64,000 nt of DNA from contig NZ_BMXP01000001.1 in the NCBI RefSeq assembly GCF_014651815.1, positions 337,934-401,933 on the forward strand, in the 5' to 3' direction. A model generated the notes under the pieces. That model was not told where the DNA came from and made no database searches. It saw nothing but the letters and a program-made list of their open reading frames with translations. Of the stretch, positions 44,920 to 54,789 are shown piece after piece. How positions within the stretch are numbered: position 1 is the stretch's first letter; each line of letters starts with the position of its first letter. The stretch is from Alteromonas halophila. Lineage in GTDB: Bacteria > Pseudomonadota > Gammaproteobacteria > Enterobacterales > Alteromonadaceae. The translations under genes were made by a program, and so were the position numbers.

Positions 44920-46719
44920 TCAGGTAAGCAATTGCAGTTCAGCGTACCCGCGATACAGCGTATCGCTTTTCAGCAGCTCATCGTGCGTACCGGTATTTTC
45001 AACGCGTCCATTGTCCATCACGATAATCCGATCGACATTCTGAACAGTTGCCAGTCGGTGGGCGATGACCAGTGTAGTGCGCCCCTGCATCAGCGTTTTA
45101 AGTGCCTGCTGAACCATTTTCTCACTCATGGCGTCCAGCGCACTGGTCGCCTCGTCCAGTAGCAGGACCGGGCGGTCTGACAAAATTGCCCGCGCAATAG
45201 CAATACGCTGGCGTTGTCCGCCAGAAAGTTTGACGCCCCGTTCACCTAACTGGGTATGATATCCCTGATCCAGACGGTCAATAAATTCGTGGGCGAACGA
45301 TGAACGTGCGGCCTGATGGACTTCCTCATCACTGGCGTCGGGTCGCCCGTAGCGGATATTTTCCAGCACACTGTCGGCAAATACCACCGGTTCCTGCGTG
45401 ACAATGGCGATTTGTTTGCGTAGCACATCCAGGGGCAGCTGATGAACAGGTACATCGTTGAGCGTTACCTGACCAGCCTGCACATCGTGAAACCGCATGA
45501 GCAACTGAAATAACGTCGACTTTCCCGCACCACTGGGGCCGACCAGCGCGACAGTTTCGCCGGCACTGATATGCACAGTGAGGTCATCAAACAACACAGG
45601 GGCATCCGGATAAGCAAACTGGATCGCCTCTATATTAATGGCGGGCGGCGAGCGGCGTGAAGAAAGGGATAGCGGCTGACCGACAACGGTCAGTGGATTC
45701 TCTGCGCTGAGTAATTCCAGCAAGCGCTCGCTGGCCCCTACACCTCGCTGCACTTCACCAATCACCTCGCTTAAGGTCGCGACACTGCCACCGGCCATCA
45801 CCGCATAAAACAAAAACGCCGACAACTCGCCGACAGTGATACTGCCGTCGAAAACCTGACGTGCACCGACCCAGGCAATAAACAGCATTGAAACAAGGCT
45901 CAGCAACATAATACCGCCAATCAGCAGCGACCGGTAATGTATGCGTTGTTTGGCGGCATCCATCGCGGCTTCAACCCGGGACGAAAACAACCGTGCCTCG
46001 TGTTGCTCGGCGGTATACGCCTGCACGGTGGTAATTTCATGCAAGCTCTGATCAATGTGTGAGCCTAAATCTGCAATCCGGTCCTGACTGAGCTTGGCAT
46101 AACGGCGGACTTTGGGGGCCAGCAGGCGAATAGGTACCAGAACTGCAGGCACTGCAAGCAGTACACAAAAGGTCAGCAGAGGACTGGTAATGGCCATCAG
46201 AATCAGTGCACCTATAAAGGTGATAGCTGCACGAATAGCCATCGACAGACTCATCCCGACCACGGTTTGCAGTACTGTGGTGTCACTGGTGAAGCGGGAG
46301 ATCACTTCACCGGTTCGCATTTGCGCAAAAAACGCTGGCGGGAGGTGAAGAAGGTGATGATAAACCTGCTGACGAATATCGGCACTCACCCGTTCACCCA
46401 GCCAGGTCATCAGATAAAAACGGGCATAGGTGGCGAGTGCGGCGATCACGCAAATAGCCAGCACGCCCAGTGTAGCCTGATTCAGACTCTCAGGGTTGCT
46501 GGCAATCAGGCCGCTATCAACGGCATAGCGGATCCCCTGACCCAGCAACAGCCAGGCGCCGGCCGCCACAAGCAGTGCGATGCAGGCGCCCCACACCCGC
46601 CGTTTATAAGCGGACAAGTGGCCAGCCAGCCAGCGTATGACGGCAGTAGTAGTAATGGAAGATTGCGTCACAAAAAAGCCCTGAATTGCGCGTAAAGTGA
46701 GAATGTTACCCCACACCAT
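44920..46719 (-). CDS. ABC exporter (MsbA/LmrA-like, fused TMD-NBD)
   Basis: 599 residues. Six transmembrane helices (about 35-310) are followed by a nucleotide-binding domain with Walker A GPSGAGKST (about 385-393), signature LSGGQRQRIAIARAIL and Walker B PVLLLDEATSALD. It works as a homodimer exporting lipid or drug substrates. There is no N-terminal C39 peptidase domain, so it is not a dedicated bacteriocin exporter. The first ATG (46719) lacks a Shine-Dalgarno; GTG 46671 is an alternative. It is divergent from rpsP. Confidence 0.93.
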   Translation of the reverse strand: MVWGNILTLRAIQGFFVTQSSITTTAVIRWLAGHLSAYKRRVWGACIALLVAAGAWLLLGQGIRYAVDSGLIASNPESLNQATLGVLAICVIAALATYARFYLMTWLGERVSADIRQQVYHHLLHLPPAFFAQMRTGEVISRFTSDTTVLQTVVGMSLSMAIRAAITFIGALILMAITSPLLTFCVLLAVPAVLVPIRLLAPKVRRYAKLSQDRIADLGSHIDQSLHEITTVQAYTAEQHEARLFSSRVEAAMDAAKQRIHYRSLLIGGIMLLSLVSMLFIAWVGARQVFDGSITVGELSAFLFYAVMAGGSVATLSEVIGEVQRGVGASERLLELLSAENPLTVVGQPLSLSSRRSPPAINIEAIQFAYPDAPVLFDDLTVHISAGETVALVGPSGAGKSTLFQLLMRFHDVQAGQVTLNDVPVHQLPLDVLRKQIAIVTQEPVVFADSVLENIRYGRPDASDEEVHQAARSSFAHEFIDRLDQGYHTQLGERGVKLSGGQRQRIAIARAILSDRPVLLLDEATSALDAMSEKMVQQALKTLMQGRTTLVIAHRLATVQNVDRIIVMDNGRVENTGTHDELLKSDTLYRGYAELQLLT

Positions 46720-46817
46720 AACGATATACAGCGGGAATTGGTTTTTGTTTGCGACCGCAGTACGTGAATACGGGATTAAACTACCCCTGAACTAAACAGT
46801 TAAAGCCGGGATAACAC

Positions 46818-46845
46818 TTGCATTCACAGGTCAGATACGTATAAT
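46818..46845 (+). promoter_or_regulatory. Promoter of the rpsP-rimM-trmD-rplS operon
   Basis: -35 TTGCAT (46818-46823), 16-bp spacer, -10 TATAAT (46840-46845), about 85 bp upstream of rpsP. With ffh displaced 21 kb away, the operon needs its own promoter, as this shows. Confidence 0.6.
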
Positions 46846-46931
46846 TCGGCGGCCTTCTGTTGGGCGCACATTTTATGTACGTCCAGATGAAGGTAAGTTA
46901 ACGGTAACGCTACAACGAGTTTGAGGCATTT

Positions 46932-47183
46932 ATGGTTACTATTCGTTTACAGCGTGGTGGCGCGAAAAAGCGTCCATTTTATCAACTAGTGGTGGCTGAT
47001 AGCCGTCGCCAGAGAGACGGACGTTTCATCGAAAACGTTGGTTTCTTCAACCCAACTGCTCAGGGTCAGGAAGAGCGTCTACGTGTAGACCTTGACCGCA
47101 TCGATTACTGGGTAGGTGTTGGCGCACAACCTTCAGAGCGCGTAGCTAGTCTGGTAAAAGAAGCAAAAAAAGCAGCAGCGTAA
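46932..47183 (+). CDS. rpsP: 30S ribosomal protein bS16
   Basis: 83 residues, GAGG upstream of ATG. The sequence [20 protein letters not shown] and the conserved [22 protein letters not shown] region (here [18 protein letters not shown]) identify bS16. First gene of the operon leading to rimM (23 bp gap). Confidence 0.98.
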   Translation: MVTIRLQRGGAKKRPFYQLVVADSRRQRDGRFIENVGFFNPTAQGQEERLRVDLDRIDYWVGVGAQPSERVASLVKEAKKAAA

Positions 47184-47206
47184 GCTGATTGCACAGGTGG
47201 GTATAG

Positions 47207-47728
47207 ATGAGTCAAGCGTCTGACAAAGTGGTAGTTGGCAAAATCGGCGCGCCGTATGGCGTAAAAGGTTGGGTCAAAATCAACAGCTATACCGAAACAC
47301 CGGACGGGATATTTGATTATGCTCCCTGGTTACTCAGTGGGGATAAAGAATATCACGTCGACCAGTGGCGTTTTCATGGCAAATCCATGGTCGCGAAAAT
47401 ACAGGGTGTGGAGACACGGGATGATGCTGAGCGCATCAAGAACCTGGATATCACCATACTCACCTCGCAGTTACCCGATTTAGGGGATGAGGGCGTGTAT
47501 TGGCGTGAGCTGACCGGAATGAAAGTGATGACAACAGAAGGGTATGACCTTGGCGTTGTCAGAGAAGTTTTTAATAACGGTGCCAATGATGTGATTCAGG
47601 TAAAAGCCAACCTGAACGACGCCTATGGTCAGAAAGAGCGGTTGCTGCCGTTTGTGTTCGACGAGGTCGTGCACACGGTGGACAAAGAACAAAAGGTCAT
47701 TACGGTTGACTGGGATCCGGGGTTTTAA
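47207..47728 (+). CDS. rimM: 16S rRNA processing protein RimM
   Basis: 173 residues. VVGKIGAPYGVKGWVKINSYTE is the N-terminal family signature, with a PRC-barrel region (VYWRELTGMKVMTTEGYDLGVVREVFNNGANDVIQVK) and RLLPFVFDEVVHTVD. It assists maturation of the 30S head, binding S19. It lies between rpsP and trmD, and trmD starts at the first base after its stop. Confidence 0.97.
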   Translation: MSQASDKVVVGKIGAPYGVKGWVKINSYTETPDGIFDYAPWLLSGDKEYHVDQWRFHGKSMVAKIQGVETRDDAERIKNLDITILTSQLPDLGDEGVYWRELTGMKVMTTEGYDLGVVREVFNNGANDVIQVKANLNDAYGQKERLLPFVFDEVVHTVDKEQKVITVDWDPGF

Positions 47729-48490
47729 GTGACACCGGCTAAGTGGTTCGGGGTCGTCACCCTGTTTCCGGAAATGTTCGCACCATTTACGCAGCAGGGC
47801 GTAACCGGGCGGGCAGTAAAATCCGGCAAGGTAGCACTCGACACCTTTAACCCACGCGACCATACCTTTGATCGTCATCGTACTGTCGATGATCGCCCCT
47901 ACGGAGGCGGACCCGGCATGCTGATGATGGTCGAACCGCTTGAAGGCGCAATTAAGGCCGCTCGCGAAGCGGGTGGCGAAAATGCAAAAGTGGTTTACCT
48001 GTCACCGCAGGGTACACCGCTTGACCAGTCAGGCGTTCAGCGTCTGGCGCAGTCAGACCGCACAATTTTATTGTGTGGCCGTTATGAAGGCATTGACGAG
48101 CGCGTAATTGAGCGCCATGTGGACGAGGAAATCTCCATTGGTGATTACGTGTTAAGCGGCGGCGAACTGCCGGCCATGGTCCTGATGGACGCGGTGGCCA
48201 GACTGGTACCAGGCGTACTGGGGCATAAAGCATCTGCGGTTGAAGATTCCTTTACTGACGGTCTTCTGGACTGCCCGCATTATACGCGGCCAGAAGTGCT
48301 GGATGGTCAGGCTGTACCCAGTGTGTTGTTAAGTGGTGATCACGAAAAAATTAGGCAGTGGCGATTAACGCAGTCTTTATTGAGAACCTGGCAGCGTCGC
48401 CCTGAGTTGTTTCAACACCTAGCTCTGACTGAGGAGCAACAGCGATTATTTGATGAAATCACATCGCTGTCGCGGCAAGATGACAGTTAA
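47729..48490 (+). CDS. trmD: tRNA (guanine-N1)-methyltransferase TrmD
   Basis: 253 residues from GTG 47729, immediately after the rimM stop (TAAGTG). SPOUT/knotted methyltransferase motifs are [53 protein letters not shown] and [28 protein letters not shown]. It makes m1G37 in tRNA, preventing frameshifts. Confidence 0.98.
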   Translation: MTPAKWFGVVTLFPEMFAPFTQQGVTGRAVKSGKVALDTFNPRDHTFDRHRTVDDRPYGGGPGMLMMVEPLEGAIKAAREAGGENAKVVYLSPQGTPLDQSGVQRLAQSDRTILLCGRYEGIDERVIERHVDEEISIGDYVLSGGELPAMVLMDAVARLVPGVLGHKASAVEDSFTDGLLDCPHYTRPEVLDGQAVPSVLLSGDHEKIRQWRLTQSLLRTWQRRPELFQHLALTEEQQRLFDEITSLSRQDDS

Positions 48491-48508
48491 CTAGGACGAG
48501 AGGATATG

Positions 48509-48868
48509 ATGAGTAAAGTCAGTCAAGATATCATCAAAAAAATCGAGCAAGCACAGCTCAAATCTGATGTGCCTGAGTTTGGTCCAGGCGATACAGTAAG
48601 TGTTAAAGTGCGTGTTACTGAAGGTGATAAAGAACGTCTTCAGGCTTATGAAGGTGTTGTTATTGCTAAACGTAACCGTGGCCTTCACTCGTCTTTTACC
48701 GTACGTAAAACATCTAGCGGCGAAGGCGTAGAACGTGTGTTCCAGACACACAGCCCGGCAGTTTCTTCTATTGAAGTGAAACGTCGTGGTGCGGTTCGTC
48801 GTGCTAAGCTTTACTACTTGCGTGAGCGTTCAGGTAAATCTGCACGCATCAAAGAAAAGCTTAACTAA
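48509..48868 (+). CDS. rplS: 50S ribosomal protein bL19
   Basis: 119 residues from ATG 48509, the second of two adjacent ATGs; GAGAGG seven bases upstream favours it over 48506. The sequence includes [35 protein letters not shown] and [29 protein letters not shown], typical of L19. Last gene of the operon, with a terminator behind. Confidence 0.97.
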   Translation: MSKVSQDIIKKIEQAQLKSDVPEFGPGDTVSVKVRVTEGDKERLQAYEGVVIAKRNRGLHSSFTVRKTSSGEGVERVFQTHSPAVSSIEVKRRGAVRRAKLYYLRERSGKSARIKEKLN

Positions 48869-48901
48869 GATTACTAATCCCTGCGTTATCGTTAACTTCA
48901 G

Positions 48902-48927
48902 AAAGCCCGCTTTATGCGGGCTTTTTT
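48902..48927 (+). terminator. Rho-independent terminator of rpsP-rplS operon
   Basis: AAAGCCCGC - TTTAT - GCGGGCTTT plus T-run, 33 bp after the rplS stop. Confidence 0.92.
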
Positions 48928-49055
48928 GTGTCCATTTGTTCATGTCTAAATGCTTTTGCTTGCCTATAGAGTAAAGTAATATAACGCAGCGCTTGCGCCT
49001 TTAGTTTTAAATTGATAAAAAGTCAATACGCCTGAAAAATAACGAATAGTAAGGG

Positions 49056-49073
49056 TGTAAATATTTAGTTACA
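49056..49073 (+). promoter_or_regulatory. TyrR-box-like operator upstream of aroF
   Basis: TGTAAA-TATTTA-GTTACA matches the TyrR box consensus TGTAAA-N6-TTTACA at 11 of 12 positions. It lies 53 bp upstream of the aroF ATG, matching TyrR control of aroF-tyrA in enterobacteria. tyrR itself is not in the window. Confidence 0.6.
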
Positions 49074-49126
49074 TTCTTCCGCTGGCCGTTTAGAAACACG
49101 CTAGCCAAAACAATCCAGAGAACACT

Positions 49127-50218
49127 ATGATTAAGGACACAGTCAATAACCTGCACATCAGTACTGAAGATGTGCTAATTACTCCCGAAGCACTCAGCCA
49201 GGAGTTGCCCATTTCTGATACCGCGCAGGCAGCCATTAAGCGCTCGCGGCGCACGGTGTCAGACATTATTCATCGTCGCGATCATCGCATGCTGGTGGTA
49301 TGCGGGCCTTGCTCCATCCACGACATTGAGGCAGCCAAGGAGTATGCGCTGCGTCTGAAAGAGTTGCACGAAGCCTGCAAAGACACGTTGTTTCTGGTGA
49401 TGCGTGTTTACTTTGAAAAGCCGCGCACCACGGTAGGCTGGAAAGGCCTGATTAATGATCCGCACTTAGATGGTACCTTTGACATCGAAGCCGGACTCCG
49501 CAAAGCCCGTGAACTGCTTATCTGGCTTGCCGAGCTGGAACTGCCGGTGGCGACCGAAGCGCTGGATCCAATCAGCCCGCAGTACCTGGCTGAATTGTTC
49601 AGCTGGAGCGCGATTGGCGCGCGTACGTCTGAATCGCAGACCCACCGCGAAATGGCCAGTGGTTTGTCGATGCCGGTTGGCTTTAAAAACGGCACCGATG
49701 GCAGCCTGGATATTGCCATCAATGCACTGAAGTCAGCGGCCTCCGGTCACCGTTTTATGGGAATCAACAAGCAGGGGCAGGTGAGCATTATTGGCACCAG
49801 CGGGAACCCTGACGGACACATAATTCTGCGCGGCGGCAAGCAACCCAACTACGATTCTGTGTGTGTATCAGAGTGTGAAGCAGAAATGCACCAGGCAGGA
49901 TTAAGTGCCGGATTGCTGGTCGATTGCAGTCACGCGAACTCCTTTAAGGACTACCGCCGTCAGCCTCTGGTCGCACAAAACGTGGTAAACCAGATTTTAG
50001 AAGGAAATCAGTCTATCATTGGAGTAATGCTGGAAAGCCATATCTATGCGGGCAACCAAAAGGCTGACGGTAAAACTCCTGAAGAGCTGGAATTTGGTAT
50101 TTCCATCACTGATGGCTGCATTGACTGGGCTACCACCGAAAACCTGATCCTGCAAACCCGGGATAAGCTGATCACAGTGCTGCCTATGCGTCAGAACAAA
50201 CGCATTGATGTAGCCTGA
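49127..50218 (+). CDS. aroF: 3-deoxy-7-phosphoheptulonate (DAHP) synthase, type I
   Basis: 363 residues. Conserved segments are VVCGPCSIHD (about 58-67, catalytic Cys-containing), VMRVYFEKPRTTVGWKGLINDPHLDG, GARTSESQTHREMASGLSMPVGFKNGTDG and DCSHANSF. It catalyses the first shikimate-pathway step from PEP and erythrose-4-phosphate. The tyrA gene follows 29 bp downstream, and the upstream TyrR-box supports a tyrosine-regulated (AroF-type) isoenzyme. Confidence 0.96.
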   Translation: MIKDTVNNLHISTEDVLITPEALSQELPISDTAQAAIKRSRRTVSDIIHRRDHRMLVVCGPCSIHDIEAAKEYALRLKELHEACKDTLFLVMRVYFEKPRTTVGWKGLINDPHLDGTFDIEAGLRKARELLIWLAELELPVATEALDPISPQYLAELFSWSAIGARTSESQTHREMASGLSMPVGFKNGTDGSLDIAINALKSAASGHRFMGINKQGQVSIIGTSGNPDGHIILRGGKQPNYDSVCVSECEAEMHQAGLSAGLLVDCSHANSFKDYRRQPLVAQNVVNQILEGNQSIIGVMLESHIYAGNQKADGKTPEELEFGISITDGCIDWATTENLILQTRDKLITVLPMRQNKRIDVA

Positions 50219-50247
50219 GTGAATGACGAAAGGATAACAACATACTT

Positions 50248-51390
50248 ATGACGGACTACCGGCAGCAGTTATCAACGCTGCGCGACGGCATTGATGAGAT
50301 AGACACGCAACTGGTTGACCTACTGGCCAGACGCAGTGCGCTGACGACAAAAGTTGGTGAGGTTAAAGCTCAGGCCGGTATGCCCGTGTACGTTCCCGAA
50401 CGGGAGCGATCACTGATTGAATCCCGGCGTCAGGAAGCCCGGCAAACCGGCGTTTCACCTGATCTGGTGGAAGACTTGCTAAGGCGTATTATGCGCGAGT
50501 CCTATCACACGCAGAACAACCGTTACCGCTGCATCAATCCGGCCATTGGCCGGGTTGTCGTCATTGGTGGGGAAGGGGCGCTGGGCAGTGTGTTGGTCGG
50601 GCTGTTCGAGCGAAGTGACTATCAAGTCGATATTGTTGAGGAGCCGCACTGGCAGGATGGCCGTGCCGCTGAGGTCTTAAAAACAGCCGATGTGGTCATT
50701 GTTGCCGTGCCTATCAATGTTACTGAGTCGGTGATTGCACAGCTATCGATGTTGCCAGCACACTGTGTCCTGGCTGATATTACCAGTATCAAAGCCAAAC
50801 CTTTAGCCGCCATGATGAAGGTGCACAGCGGACCGGTAGTTGGCTTGCACCCAATGTTCGGGCCGGACGCGCCAGGGATGATAAAGCAGGTGGTGGTCGT
50901 ATGTGATGGCCGGGATGAGGCTGCCTACGCGTGGCTGCTTGACCAGATGCGCATATGGGGCGCCTCAATCCATCACTCAACCGCGGATGAGCACGACCAG
51001 GCCATGGCCTACATTCAGGTTATGCGCCATTTCAACACATTCGTATACGGGCAGCACCTGCGCGAAGAAAACCCTGATCTTGAAACGCTTACCGTATTTA
51101 GCTCACCCATCTATCGGCTGGAGCTGGCGATGGTCGGCAGGCTTTTCGCTCAGGCACCGGAACTGTATGCCGATATCATCTTCAACAATCCCGATAATGT
51201 GGCATTGTTACGGCGTTTCCACCGTCGCTTCGGACTGGCGCTGGATATGCTGGAGCGCGGCGACAAGCGTGATTTTATCAAGCAATTTCTTACCGCCGGC
51301 GCATGGTTTGGTAGTTATGCAAAAACCTGCCTCGTTGACAGCAAACAGTTATTGCTCAAAGCGGATGATGGGCACCTGTTAAGAAAGTAG
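50248..51390 (+). CDS. tyrA: Bifunctional chorismate mutase/prephenate dehydrogenase
   Basis: 380 residues. An N-terminal AroQ mutase domain ([34 protein letters not shown], with the [14 protein letters not shown] stretch) is followed by a prephenate dehydrogenase with NAD-binding [27 protein letters not shown] and the active-site His/Arg region [22 protein letters not shown] (here [20 protein letters not shown]). It makes 4-hydroxyphenylpyruvate for tyrosine. In E. coli pheA converges on tyrA directly; here 5 kb lie between them. Confidence 0.96.
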   Translation: MTDYRQQLSTLRDGIDEIDTQLVDLLARRSALTTKVGEVKAQAGMPVYVPERERSLIESRRQEARQTGVSPDLVEDLLRRIMRESYHTQNNRYRCINPAIGRVVVIGGEGALGSVLVGLFERSDYQVDIVEEPHWQDGRAAEVLKTADVVIVAVPINVTESVIAQLSMLPAHCVLADITSIKAKPLAAMMKVHSGPVVGLHPMFGPDAPGMIKQVVVVCDGRDEAAYAWLLDQMRIWGASIHHSTADEHDQAMAYIQVMRHFNTFVYGQHLREENPDLETLTVFSSPIYRLELAMVGRLFAQAPELYADIIFNNPDNVALLRRFHRRFGLALDMLERGDKRDFIKQFLTAGAWFGSYAKTCLVDSKQLLLKADDGHLLRK

Positions 51391-51888
51391 CCAAGGCTCA
51401 GGTAATCATCGGAACTGCGGCATCCGTCATTCAGAGAACCGACGGATGTCACTTCACAAAACATTCGTTTGCTGGTCGCTATTGTCGATAATGATAGTGT
51501 GGTTGAACGCGACTATTTTCAGCGACTGTGCACTTACGCGCCATTCAGCCTGCTGACTTTGAACTGTTATCGGCATACCTTTGGTTTTTTTGACACGCCT
51601 CTTGCCAACGGGACTACCAGCGATACTGCGTATCGCGCGTCCGCGTCTGATGGTTTATGATTCGCTCACTGGATTTCACATACACTGTGTAAACATTGCA
51701 TTTTTTTAACCCTGTCAGGTAGCAGCTGGTTAAACATTGTACTATTTATTGCGTAAAAATGACACAACACATACATTCGCTGTAATGAGTGTGCTGCTGT
51801 GTAAAGCAGGTGAGATAAGGGGCGCTGCGTAGTCATGGTGTTTGTCAGCCAGTTATATCTCACGATTTTTTAGAAAAAGGAGTGGGTT
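51391..51888. other. Intergenic region downstream of tyrA
   Basis: 498 bp. The ORFs present lack any family pattern or Shine-Dalgarno and are not called. A hairpin CATCCGTC - 12 bp - GACGGATG (51421-51448) lies 31 bp after tyrA without a T-run. Near 51870 the AAAAAGGAGTGGG Shine-Dalgarno of the next gene is clear. Confidence 0.5.
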
Positions 51889-52446
51889 ATGCTACGTCAT
51901 TATTACATTACCAAAGATCTCGATACGCTGGAAAAAATAGAGTCGGCGCTCGAAGCTAAGGGAGTACACACACCCCAGTTTCACGTATTAAGCGAACAGG
52001 ATGCAGAAGTAGAGAGGCATCACCTCCACGCGATTGAAGCGGTACTGAAAAAAGATGTCGTTCGTTCAACAATCATTGGTGCCATTTACGGCGTGATTGG
52101 TGCTGCACTCATCATTGGCACGGCTTACTTTACAGGCTGGTATACCAGTCCTGCGGGCTGGTTGCCGTTTGCATTTCTGGCAATTGTGATCCTCGGGTTT
52201 TGTACCTGGGAAGGAGGCTTGATTGGCATACAGGTACCTAATCGTCAGTTTAAACGCTTTCAAAAATTGTTAAGTCGCGGGAAACACGTATTTTTCGTCG
52301 ATTTTGACCCGCAGCAAAAGGCGCGGATCGAGCAGGTGACTGCAGAACAATCCAGGCTTAAATTTGCTGGTACTGGCGACGCAACGCCGACGTGGGTAGT
52401 CAAAGGCCAGGAGAAATTTCAGCACTTTATGAAGTCGATGCCGTAG
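51889..52446 (+). CDS. Two-helix membrane protein, unknown function
   Basis: 185 residues with AAAGGAGTGGG upstream. An N-terminal soluble part (MLRHYYITKDLDTLEKIESA, ALEAKGVHTPQFHVLSEQDAEVERHHLH) is followed by two adjacent transmembrane helices (about 63-83 and 90-110: IIGAIYGVIGAALIIGTAYF, WLPFAFLAIVILGFCTW) and a C-terminal soluble part with HVFFVDFDPQQKARIEQVTAEQSRLKFAGTG. The two soluble pieces could pack as a ferredoxin-like fold. Common marine gammaproteobacterial hypothetical; function unknown. Confidence 0.7.
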   Translation: MLRHYYITKDLDTLEKIESALEAKGVHTPQFHVLSEQDAEVERHHLHAIEAVLKKDVVRSTIIGAIYGVIGAALIIGTAYFTGWYTSPAGWLPFAFLAIVILGFCTWEGGLIGIQVPNRQFKRFQKLLSRGKHVFFVDFDPQQKARIEQVTAEQSRLKFAGTGDATPTWVVKGQEKFQHFMKSMP

Positions 52447-52644
52447 GATGTGTATAGTGAGGGCATAAACGTGTTCATTGTGCGTTTATGCCAACTGTAA
52501 TGGTGTGACCAGGGTGTCTGATGGCGCCACGTTAACCAATAACCACACTTCCAGGTGCTGTCCAGTCCGGGCGCAGTCCATCGCGTTAAAGGAATAGGTC
52601 ATGCTTCTCAGACATTTCAATCGCTGGAAGAGTTCTGGTCTTTG

Positions 52645-54405
52645 CTAGCCTGGCTGTTCAGTCAAAAACGGGGCTGTCTCTTCAGAAGGTTTGTAGCAAA
52701 ATACCTGGTTGCGGCCTTCATGTTTACTGCGATACAGCGCGGTATCGGCTTTCGCATATAACTCATCGAAACTATAGCCACAGGTGTCTGTATCGGTAAC
52801 ACCAAAGCTTGCGGTGATTTTAAACGTTACGCCAGACTCTGACGTATCGATGGCTGCTATTGTACTGCGGCAGTCTTCGGCGAGTAGTCTGGCTTTTGTC
52901 AGGGCACAGCCCGGTAACAGCACCGCAAACTCTTCCCCGCCCATACGACCAATAATATCCTGTTGCCGGCATACAGACTGAATCGCTTTAATAACCGCCT
53001 GCAATGTCCAGTCGCCAACCTGATGACCGTACGTGTCATTGATATTCTTAAATAAATCCAAATCAAATATGACAAATCCGAGGCTCTGGCCTGTTCGCTC
53101 ATGATAGCGAAGGCTAGAGTCGGCAAGCGTAGTAAAATAATGCCGGTTCGCTATACCTGTAAGGTTATCTGTTTGTGCCTGACTGCGCAGTTTTTTGTGC
53201 ATTTTACGGTTTATCAGTACCCAGACCAGGATCAGGCCACTTAACAACAGCAGCACAGCAATTAACAGCCGGCTGTTCTGAAGTTCTTCAGTTCTCAGCT
53301 GTGCCGCCGTTATCAGCAGTGAGTTTTGTTTATCCAGAATGTTTATCTGGCTTTCTTTTGCCTGTAAATTGCTTTTGGCCTGAAGTGCCGCGAGTCGATT
53401 CAGTCGGGTGTCATCCAGATTCGCTTTTTCGAGCTCTGCGAAACGTTTGTAAGTGCGATAGGCATCGTCAGTCTGACCACGTTGTTCATGTATTTTGTAA
53501 AGGACCTCAAATGCTTCGATGCGGGGTCTGGCCGCGCCCATCTTGCCAGAAATAGCGATTGCCTGTTGCGCTGCATCTTCAGCTTTTTCGAGGTTGTCGG
53601 TCATAAAATAGAGGGTTGCAGATATTGCCTGGTAGTCGACTTGTAAGCGTGGATAGCGGACAGTATCGAACAACGTCTGGTACGACTGCAGCAGCGTCAG
53701 TGCGCCATCAGTGTCACCCTGTGACAGCATATACCGTGCTTTGAATACCAGTGTCAGGCCAGTTGCAACAGGCTCATTCGCGCTCTCACACGCTGCGATA
53801 GCCTGGTCAAACAGGCGGTTATCCGAAATCGTATCGAGATGATAATGGGCTTCAACGACCAGATTCCTGGTGAAACAAACCAGACGTGGCAGCGTGATAT
53901 TCTTCAGTGCCTGCTGCGCGGCCACCAGTGCGGCGTCATCGTCCGCAGCCTGGTTAAAAAATATGGCTTTCGCGATGAGGATCTGTGAACGCAGCTCATC
54001 GCTGACTTCTGAAAGAAGTGGAAAAAGCGCGTTGATAAGCTCATAGCCTTGCTCATAGTCGCGTTTAACAGCGAACATATTCAGCAATGCGGTAGTGGTC
54101 TGGACTTTCAGGTGTTTGTCATCTGTACCGTCGATAACGTACCGGTATTTTTCTATGGCACTGTCAATATCACCACTAAACCCTGCCCGATAACCCTGCA
54201 GATACGCGTAGTGATAATGCTCGGCACGGGTAAACGTAGATTGCTGTTTTTTCAGGCTATCCAGCGTACGGGCAAATTCCGCCGGATCGCTGCTTTTAAC
54301 GGCTTCCGCGTCAGAAAGAATTTGCTGTATGCTGCGCTCTTCAGCACTCACCGGCATCAGTACGCTGATACCGGTGAATACAATAGCCAGAATAGTGAAC
54401 CGCAC
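52645..54405 (-). CDS. Diguanylate cyclase with TPR-like sensor region
   Basis: 586 residues from GTG 54405. A signal peptide (MRFTILAIVFTGISVLMPVSA) leads to a helical TPR-like periplasmic domain (about 30-345; e.g. GDIDSAIEKYRYVID, DNLEKAEDAAQQAIAISGKMG), a coiled linker, a transmembrane helix (about 385-405: LLIAVLLLLSGLILVWVLI) and a C-terminal GGDEF domain with active-site GGEEF (about 487) and NINDTYGHQVGDWTL. It should synthesise c-di-GMP in response to a periplasmic signal. It starts 11 bp after the small precursor-like gene, so the two are probably co-transcribed. Confidence 0.92.
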   Translation of the reverse strand: MRFTILAIVFTGISVLMPVSAEERSIQQILSDAEAVKSSDPAEFARTLDSLKKQQSTFTRAEHYHYAYLQGYRAGFSGDIDSAIEKYRYVIDGTDDKHLKVQTTTALLNMFAVKRDYEQGYELINALFPLLSEVSDELRSQILIAKAIFFNQAADDDAALVAAQQALKNITLPRLVCFTRNLVVEAHYHLDTISDNRLFDQAIAACESANEPVATGLTLVFKARYMLSQGDTDGALTLLQSYQTLFDTVRYPRLQVDYQAISATLYFMTDNLEKAEDAAQQAIAISGKMGAARPRIEAFEVLYKIHEQRGQTDDAYRTYKRFAELEKANLDDTRLNRLAALQAKSNLQAKESQINILDKQNSLLITAAQLRTEELQNSRLLIAVLLLLSGLILVWVLINRKMHKKLRSQAQTDNLTGIANRHYFTTLADSSLRYHERTGQSLGFVIFDLDLFKNINDTYGHQVGDWTLQAVIKAIQSVCRQQDIIGRMGGEEFAVLLPGCALTKARLLAEDCRSTIAAIDTSESGVTFKITASFGVTDTDTCGYSFDELYAKADTALYRSKHEGRNQVFCYKPSEETAPFLTEQPG

Positions 54406-54416
54406 AGTGATAATAC

Positions 54417-54626
54417 CTAGTGGGCAGAGGTACTTCCAACTGAGGTGGCGTCGTCTTTTTCCGACTCCTGTTCTTGTTCATCGTCCTCAGGTAACATCAG
54501 GCACCACAGCTTGCCAGTATCAGCGATGTGGTTAATATCAGCGTCTGCAAGCAGCATGTCTCTTGCACTTCCTGATTGAAGTGATGCATCGGCGCCAAGC
54601 ATTTCCAACAGTTTAACTTTGGTCAT
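54417..54626 (-). CDS. Candidate borosin (split RiPP) precursor peptide
   Basis: 69 residues from ATG 54626 with AAAGGG ten bases upstream. The N-terminal half matches the borosin-binding domain of Shewanella SonA, as I recall it: LLEMLGADASL against FTQLGQDAQL, and DADINHIADTGKL against DEQINAVMTGDMEKL. The C-terminus (about 47-69) is acidic then small/polar (DDATSVGSTSAH). It shares strand and neighbourhood with a SonM-type methyltransferase, with the GNAT gene between. Methylated residues cannot be predicted, and the core is more acidic than known ones. If not a precursor it is a small acidic protein of unknown role. Confidence 0.45.
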   Translation of the reverse strand: MTKVKLLEMLGADASLQSGSARDMLLADADINHIADTGKLWCLMLPEDDEQEQESEKDDATSVGSTSAH

Positions 54627-54789
54627 TAGTATTCCCTTTGAGTGACAAAATTTTAATTACACGGTTTGTTTACTGAGTGTACTGTGGTTATATAAAATTG
54701 TTAATCATTAATAACGGTGAGCGTAAGGGCAGGGGTCAGTGTGCGCCACGACCCGATGGCGATTAACCGAACCAGGACATTTTACTGTT

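Noticed and set aside
44920..46719. ABC exporter as dedicated bacteriocin transporter for the 38-kb peptides
   Set aside because: It lacks the N-terminal C39 peptidase domain and has an ordinary MsbA/LmrA layout; it is over 6 kb away behind an unrelated efflux operon.
51469..51660. 63-codon ORF downstream of tyrA
   Set aside because: No Shine-Dalgarno and no family pattern; composition like non-coding sequence.
51666..51863. 65-codon minus-strand ORF opposite the gap before the two-helix membrane protein
   Set aside because: No Shine-Dalgarno, no conserved motif, and it ends at an AT-rich promoter-like region.
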